This document shows, one piece after another, positions 16,933 to 18,906 of a DNA stretch of 18,906 nt. The stretch comes from Chromera velia (lineage: Eukaryota > Sar > Chromeraceae): positions 1 to 18,906 of the forward strand of contig JAHBMJ010005743.1 in NCBI GenBank assembly GCA_018398765.1, given 5' to 3'. Each line of letters opens with the position of its first letter. Within the stretch, counting starts at the first letter, position 1. The notes under the pieces were generated by a model that saw nothing but the letters and a program-made list of their open reading frames with translations, ran no database searches and was not told the DNA's origin. A program made the translations under genes and the position numbers.

Positions 16933-18906
16933 CTATCGGGCCAGAAGAGAAAAAGAATAAATGAACTCCTTTGCGACTGACACAAGCCAGAAGGCATTCT
17001 CCTGAAAGGCTACTCTTCCGATGTTTCCCCCCTCGACTCTGCTCCTTTCAGATCTTCTCTCATCTTCCTCTTCCTCTGCACACACGGACGTGGCAACCGG
17101 ACTTCCTGCAGACAGCGAGGCAGACACCAAACGGCCTCCACGACTGCAACTGCTCCTGACGCTCCCACCCCTCCCCCGTCCCCTTCTTGCCTTCTGCGTT
17201 CGAAGAGGGGGGGAGGAACGCACCGACGCGCCCATATCCTTTTCCTTCCTGCCAGCCACTTCTTTCCCACCACCCCGCTCTTGCATGGAAGTCTCCTCAC
17301 GATCCCTCTGACACCCCTCTCCTTTCCCAGCATGAAAATCAGGGGACAAATCTCGGCCTCCCTGGACTCTCTCTACTCTGCCACCGTCTTCCTTCTTTCT
17401 CTCTGCAACACGATGCTCGCGGCTAGGGAAGGGGAGTGAAGGAGACGTGTCGGCTTGTCTCTCTTCTTCTCGGAACATCCCGAGAGATACAGAGAGAGAA
17501 CTGGATGGGGACTGGGGGGGAGAACTGAAGAACATGCGTGCGTCTCCTTGAGGATCTCTATGAAGGGTCTGGGGAGAAATGGATGGGGTCTCAGAAGATT
17601 CAAAAGGGTGAGGAGACGGTGCAGTCCCCCTCCTCCCTTCCTTGGTGGATAAGGAAGATTTTAGCTCGGCAGGGTGGCGAGGGGATTGTATGATGATGGG
17701 AGGAGCCTCTGCCCCTCTCCTGAAGGCAATGCCGTCTGTCAAAGAGACTCGAGACCTGGCAACTGTGTCGGGAAAGGAAGGCAAAGGGAAATGCAGGCTG
17801 CTCTTTCCTTTTCCTCTCAAGGCATTCTCTTCCTGCCCTCCCTTCTCCTCCTCCTCCTTCCACGCCCCTCCCACCGTCTGAAAGGGAGACATCCCCGAGT
17901 CTGAAGGGAGGGGAGAAGAAGAAGGAGAATCACACTGAAGGTCCTCCACCCGACCAGACAGAGAGTCTGCCATCTCGCAGACCCCCCCCCTCAATTCTTT
18001 GTTGTCGGAATTTCCGTCAGCATCTTCTCCCCGCACCCTGTCCACCTCCGAGTCCCCTTCCATCGCCCCCTCTTCCTCGGCCTCTTTTTCCTTCAAGGGG
18101 TCAATGAAAAGAGCCTCGAGGTCTTCACGGGGACACTCAAACAATTCTGACAACAATGCCTCCCTCTCTCGCTCCAGCAACGATAGACGACGATACAGGG
18201 CCTCAGCACGCAATCGGGAGGAGCTGAAAGGAAAGGAGTGTCCGGGCTGGACATTGCAGTTACCTTTCCCCGCCCCCCGCAGCGAAAGAGGAGGAGACGC
18301 GACACCCGCGATGCCGCTCATCCCCTCAGCAGCTGTGGAAGCTTCTCTGTTGTACTCATGCCCCGTCGGATGTTCAAGCTTGAGTGGGACAGTGCGGGAT
18401 GGAGCAGGGGAACGGTTCGTGCATGGGGTGTCACGGAGCATTCTCGAAATGCGATCAATTGCTGCACCCGCATCAAATGCCCCTCCCCCGTTGCTTTCCT
18501 TTTGACCCGACGCCCCTGAATTGGCCTGCATCCCCCCGAGGCAGGCAGGGGAGGTGGAGGACAGGCTTCCTTCACCTGCGTGCATGGGAAGGGGCACGCT
18601 GGTCTTTGCTCCAATCCCACGGTCAAGGAGCAATTCTGACAGATTTCGGAGCAGGGGAGTGGAGGCAATCCGAGGAAGCAGGGGACCCAGAAGCGCCGAA
18701 TCCCCTCTGTTTTGGGTCTCACCACACGCCCCCACTCCATCTGCTTCCTCGCGCTGCACTCTGGCTGCTGCAACTCCCGAAAAAGAAGGATCTGACGATT
18801 CATCACCCACCTGACCAAATCCTCTCCCAACCGGGGATGAAGAATAAAGAGAAGCAAACGGTTTTGCGGGTCCTGCAGAACTGCCTCCGCCTCCCCCCCC
18901 CCCCCC
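16933..18906 (-). CDS. Large open exon with predicted coiled coil, running off the right edge
   Basis: The minus strand is open from the window edge (poly-Gly from the C-run, then SSAGPAKPFASLYSSSP) to TAG at 16933-16935, about 657 codons. No ATG is forced: the first in-frame candidate near 18810 is GTG, so the 5' end is outside or in an upstream exon (GGTCAG just before 18810 could be an acceptor). The sequence is mostly Ser/Pro/Glu/Gly-rich. A charged helix (RLRAEALYRRLSLLERERE, then DLEALFIDPLKEKEAEEE; about 18060-18220) is a likely coiled coil. The composition matches the exons of the CH-domain gene, which suggests one gene, but no strong donor with the right phase is seen before the stop. 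The candidates GTGAGG near 17291 and GTGTCA near 16983 are weak. It could equally be the last exon of a neighbour ending KEFIYSFSLLAR. Confidence 0.65.
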   Translation of the reverse strand, partial: GGGGGGGGSSAGPAKPFASLYSSSPVGRGFGQVGDESSDPSFSGVAAARVQREEADGVGACGETQNRGDSALLGPLLPRIASTPLLRNLSELLLDRGIGAKTSVPLPMHAGEGSLSSTSPACLGGMQANSGASGQKESNGGGAFDAGAAIDRISRMLRDTPCTNRSPAPSRTVPLKLEHPTGHEYNREASTAAEGMSGIAGVASPPLSLRGAGKGNCNVQPGHSFPFSSSRLRAEALYRRLSLLEREREALLSELFECPREDLEALFIDPLKEKEAEEEGAMEGDSEVDRVRGEDADGNSDNKELRGGVCEMADSLSGRVEDLQCDSPSSSPLPSDSGMSPFQTVGGAWKEEEEKGGQEENALRGKGKSSLHFPLPSFPDTVARSRVSLTDGIAFRRGAEAPPIIIQSPRHPAELKSSLSTKEGRRGTAPSPHPFESSETPSISPQTLHRDPQGDARMFFSSPPQSPSSSLSVSLGMFREEERQADTSPSLPFPSREHRVAERKKEDGGRVERVQGGRDLSPDFHAGKGEGCQRDREETSMQERGGGKEVAGRKEKDMGASVRSSPPLRTQKARRGRGRGGSVRSSCSRGGRLVSASLSAGSPVATSVCAEEEEDERRSERSRVEGGNIGRVAFQENAFWLVSVAKEFIYSFSLLAR
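18893..18906. repeat. Poly-C run at the right edge
   Basis: Fourteen consecutive C bases close the window. Read on the minus strand they extend the open frame as glycines. A homopolymer at the very end may mark a contig break. Confidence 0.8.

Noticed and set aside
16814-16933. A coding exon between the stop at 16933 and the GTAAGT donor at 16813
   Set aside because: All three frames meet a stop close to the donor, so only a tiny exon could be coding; it is treated as a possible UTR instead.
1-18906. CRISPR arrays, bacterial operons, tRNA or rRNA genes
   Set aside because: No spaced direct repeats of the right kind, no Shine-Dalgarno-linked gene chains, and no rRNA or tRNA structure were seen; the window is eukaryotic.

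Overview
The window looks like nuclear DNA of a unicellular eukaryote. It has GT-AG introns with pyrimidine-rich acceptors, long exons coding for Ser/Pro/Gly/Glu-rich disordered protein, decayed APE-type LINE retrotransposons, and no bacterial-style operons. The style (very large low-complexity proteins, a calponin-homology domain of the protist type, GC-rich exons beside AT-rich repetitive flanks) would fit an alveolate alga such as a chromerid. That placement is inference; nothing in the window proves it.

Left part (1-7,790) is accessory DNA. An unrecognised, apparently frameshifted minus-strand reading frame runs off the left edge (1-393). At 940-2053 a chain of splice-like sites on the plus strand joins tiny candidate exons in a consistent phase. 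From about 2,285 to 6,282 lie two decayed pieces of a LINE on the minus strand. The piece at 2,285-4,350 carries the endonuclease, the linker and the first reverse-transcriptase (RT) motifs. The piece at 4,699-6,282 carries the rest of the RT (GIKQGDPLSP, YADD, thumb) and the C-terminal domain. The two pieces are nearly complementary but in permuted order. A degenerate, probably once spliced plus-strand gene of unknown family follows (about 6,279-7,785).

Middle part (7,790-9,389) is AT-rich and non-coding. It holds two arrays of the heptamer AGGTTCA (13 direct and 2 inverted copies) and a tight run of three perfect palindromes just past the end of the next gene.

Right part (9,390-18,906) is a minus-strand gene region for a very large calponin-homology (CH) domain protein. 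A 120-base exon at 13,395-13,514 joins the ends of two long exons and completes a canonical CH domain, with both junctions in phase 0. A second, N-terminal CH domain starts at 16,734/16,673 and appears to lack its last helices. Its donor has an in-phase competitor 129 bases downstream, across a (CT)n microsatellite that is itself open. From the ATG at 16,673 the model gives about 2,082 residues: CH-like, about 700 disordered residues, complete CH, then about 1,170 disordered residues. Upstream, a further open exon (16,933-18,906) with a coiled coil runs off the right edge in a 14-base poly-C run. It may be the 5' part of the same gene or a separate neighbour.
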